From Ignavibacteriales bacterium (lineage in GTDB: Bacteria > Bacteroidota > Ignavibacteria > Ignavibacteriales > Ignavibacteriaceae), in assembly GCA_027347125.1 (NCBI GenBank), contig DAIERC010000426.1, forward strand, positions 1 to 7,727: a stretch of 7,727 bases of DNA, written 5' to 3'. Shown here piece after piece: positions 6,572 through 7,727 of this stretch. The translations under genes and the position numbers were made by a program. Each line of letters begins with the position of its first letter. Position 1 is the stretch's first letter. The notes beneath the pieces are model-generated. The model did no database searches, had not been told where the DNA came from, and worked only from the letters and a program-made list of their open reading frames with translations.

Positions 6572-7309
6572 TTGAACTTTTCAACCGGCACTATAAGCAA
6601 ATTATTATCTTCCAAGAAAATTGTGTTTTTTACCGGCGCGGGTATTTCGGCCGAAAGCGGAATACCCGTCTTCCGTGGAAAAGAAGGCATCTGGAATAAA
6701 TTAAAACCGGAAGAGCTTGCAAACTTCGATGCGTTTTTGCGTAACCCCGCCATGGTATGGGAGTGGTATGAACATAGAAAGAAAATAATTCACGAGTCAG
6801 AACCAAACCCAGCACATCTTGCCATTGCCGAAATGGAAAAACTCTTTTATGAAGTAACCGTTGTTACGCAAAATATCGACAACCTTCACCGCAGAGCAGG
6901 CTCTAAAACTATTTATGAACTTCACGGTAATATTGAAAGAAATTATTGTATAAAATGCCGCACATTTTATAATGAAGAATTAGAGTTTTCATGCGGCGTA
7001 CCTAAATGTAAATGCGGCGGCTTGATAAGGCCGGACATCGTATGGTTCGGCGAATACTTGCCAGAAGATCAATTTAATAATTCGGATGAAGCGGCAAAGG
7101 AGTGCGACGTATTTATTGTTGTTGGTACTTCTGCCGTTGTTTATCCTGCGGCATCTTTAATATATTCTGCAAAAGAAAACGGCGCGTACATTATAGAAAT
7201 AAATTTGGAACCTACTGAAATTTCCTCGTTCGCCGATGAATCGATAATGGGTAAAGCCGGCGAAATTCTTCCCGGCCTTGTAAAGGAAATAGAAAATAAA
7301 TTATCCTAG
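6572..7309 (+). CDS. cobB: NAD-dependent protein deacylase, class III sirtuin (SIRT5/CobB type)
   Basis: Cytoplasmic sirtuin that removes acyl groups from lysine using NAD+, yielding nicotinamide and O-acyl-ADP-ribose. Its 245 residues match the usual bacterial length. The NAD-binding motif is GAGISAESGIPVFRG (22-36), then TQNIDNLH (99-106) and catalytic His118 in ELHGN. The zinc module has Cys126 and Cys129 (CIKC), then Cys146 and Cys148 in KCKCGG, followed by LIRPDIVWFGE (151-161). GTSAVVYPAA (185-194) completes the cofactor site. Tyr66 and Arg69 in WEWYEHRKK match the Tyr-x-x-Arg pair that lets SIRT5 and CobB accept succinyl- and malonyl-lysine, so desuccinylase activity is likely besides deacetylation. 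The start is TTG at 6572, 20 bases after the TPR gene, with only a weak AAGAAAT ahead; no ATG lies before the NAD motif in this frame. The partner acyltransferase and substrates are not in view. Confidence 0.92.
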   Translation: MNFSTGTISKLLSSKKIVFFTGAGISAESGIPVFRGKEGIWNKLKPEELANFDAFLRNPAMVWEWYEHRKKIIHESEPNPAHLAIAEMEKLFYEVTVVTQNIDNLHRRAGSKTIYELHGNIERNYCIKCRTFYNEELEFSCGVPKCKCGGLIRPDIVWFGEYLPEDQFNNSDEAAKECDVFIVVGTSAVVYPAASLIYSAKENGAYIIEINLEPTEISSFADESIMGKAGEILPGLVKEIENKLS

Positions 7310-7318
7310 ATTTTCTCT

Positions 7319-7727
7319 TTATTTTTTCCCAATCCCGCTTTCTTGTTTCTGTAAACCGATAAGCTTGCACATCCTTTGGAATTCATGCTGTTCCTTTTCT
7401 GTAAGGATGCTAATTTCTTCCGTTATTGCGGTTAGGTGTTTGGGAAACAAATTTTCAATCGAACTTTTCCCTTTTTGAGTTAAATGGACGGTAAAAAATC
7501 TTCTGTCTTTTTCTCCGCGCTGGCGTTTAACCAGACCTTGTTTCTCTAGGTTGTCTATCACCATAGTGATGTTTCCGCCGCTTTGCAAAAGCTTGCCTGC
7601 CAAATCACGCTGGCATAACGGTCCTATATGAAACAGCGCTTCAAGTATGCTGAATTGGCTTTCGGTTAAACCTTCTTTTGTAATTCGGCTGTTCAATCTT
7701 GCCGTAATTGATTGGGCAGCTCTTATC
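7319..7727 (-). CDS. MarR-family transcriptional regulator (N-terminus outside window)
   Basis: Winged-helix DNA-binding repressor or activator of the MarR family. The minus-strand frame ends at TAA (7321-7319) and stays open to the window edge. The TTG at 7696 could be read as a start, but residues upstream (RAAQSITAR) continue the family's first dimerisation helix, so the gene is probably cut and the true start lies beyond 7727. Of the 135 visible residues, LTESQFSILEALFHIGPL leads into the helix-turn-helix, the recognition helix covers SGGNITMVIDNLEKQGLVKR, and the wing holds the conserved DRR before FTVHLTQKG. A C-terminal helix (ENLFPKHLTAITEEI onward) completes the dimer interface. The pattern is closest to MhqR/OhrR-like members that sense quinones, oxidants or phenolics. 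That ligand class is inference. It converges on the sirtuin with a 9-base gap; its target is likely a gene beyond the right edge. Confidence 0.88.
   Translation of the reverse strand, partial: IRAAQSITARLNSRITKEGLTESQFSILEALFHIGPLCQRDLAGKLLQSGGNITMVIDNLEKQGLVKRQRGEKDRRFFTVHLTQKGKSSIENLFPKHLTAITEEISILTEKEQHEFQRMCKLIGLQKQESGIGKK

Noticed and set aside
7293..7325. AAAATAAA / TTTATTTT pairing between the sirtuin and MarR genes as a bidirectional terminator
   Set aside because: The stem contains only A-T pairs with a 17-base loop, which is expected by chance in such AT-rich sequence and would be unstable.
7319..7696. A complete MarR gene starting at TTG on the minus strand at 7696
   Set aside because: The frame continues to the window edge with residues that fit the first MarR helix, and a complete MarR protein normally has a longer N-terminal dimerisation segment.

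Overview
The window is an AT-rich bacterial chromosome segment densely packed with eight protein genes. Seven lie on the plus strand and one on the minus strand at the right edge. The two outermost genes are cut by the window ends. No rRNA, tRNA, CRISPR array, insertion sequence or prophage gene was seen, and no gene-free stretch exceeds about 160 bases. Ribosome-binding sites are mostly weak and TTG starts are used. One upstream region carries a TAnnTTTG-like box, the promoter element known from Bacteroidetes. Together with a UpxY-type NusG paralog beside UDP-glucose dehydrogenase and the protein flavour, this points to the Bacteroidetes/Chlorobi/Ignavibacteria (FCB) group, perhaps an Ignavibacteria-like lineage. 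That placement is an inference; no taxonomic marker gene is present.

Layout: (1) 1-974, the C-terminal part of a geranylgeranyl-reductase-family flavoprotein. (2) 975-1132, a spacer with an inverted repeat, a 9-bp direct repeat and a candidate promoter. (3) 1133-2659, a PAS-containing hybrid histidine kinase ending in a receiver domain. (4) 2782-4128, UDP-glucose 6-dehydrogenase, with a TTG start behind a strong GGAGG site. (5) 4150-4689, a NusG/RfaH/UpxY-like specialised elongation factor. (6) 4744-5739, a YhaM-like OB-fold plus HD-domain 3'-5' exoribonuclease. (7) 5757-6551, an exported TPR protein resembling the eukaryotic RMDN family. (8) 6572-7309, a class III (SIRT5/CobB-like) sirtuin. 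(9) 7319-7727, a MarR-family repressor on the minus strand, convergent with the sirtuin and cut at its N-terminus.

The five plus-strand genes from 2782 to 7309 are separated by only about 17 to 54 bases and could form one transcription unit, although their functions do not make one pathway. Ugd makes UDP-glucuronate for surface polysaccharide, and the NusG paralog would be expected to promote read-through of a long polysaccharide operon. The other three concern RNA turnover, an envelope TPR scaffold and protein deacylation. I see no convincing new multi-gene system. The points most worth checking are the orphan NusG paralog, the RMDN-like exported protein, the YhaM-type nuclease in a probable Gram-negative, and the atypical receiver domain of the hybrid kinase.
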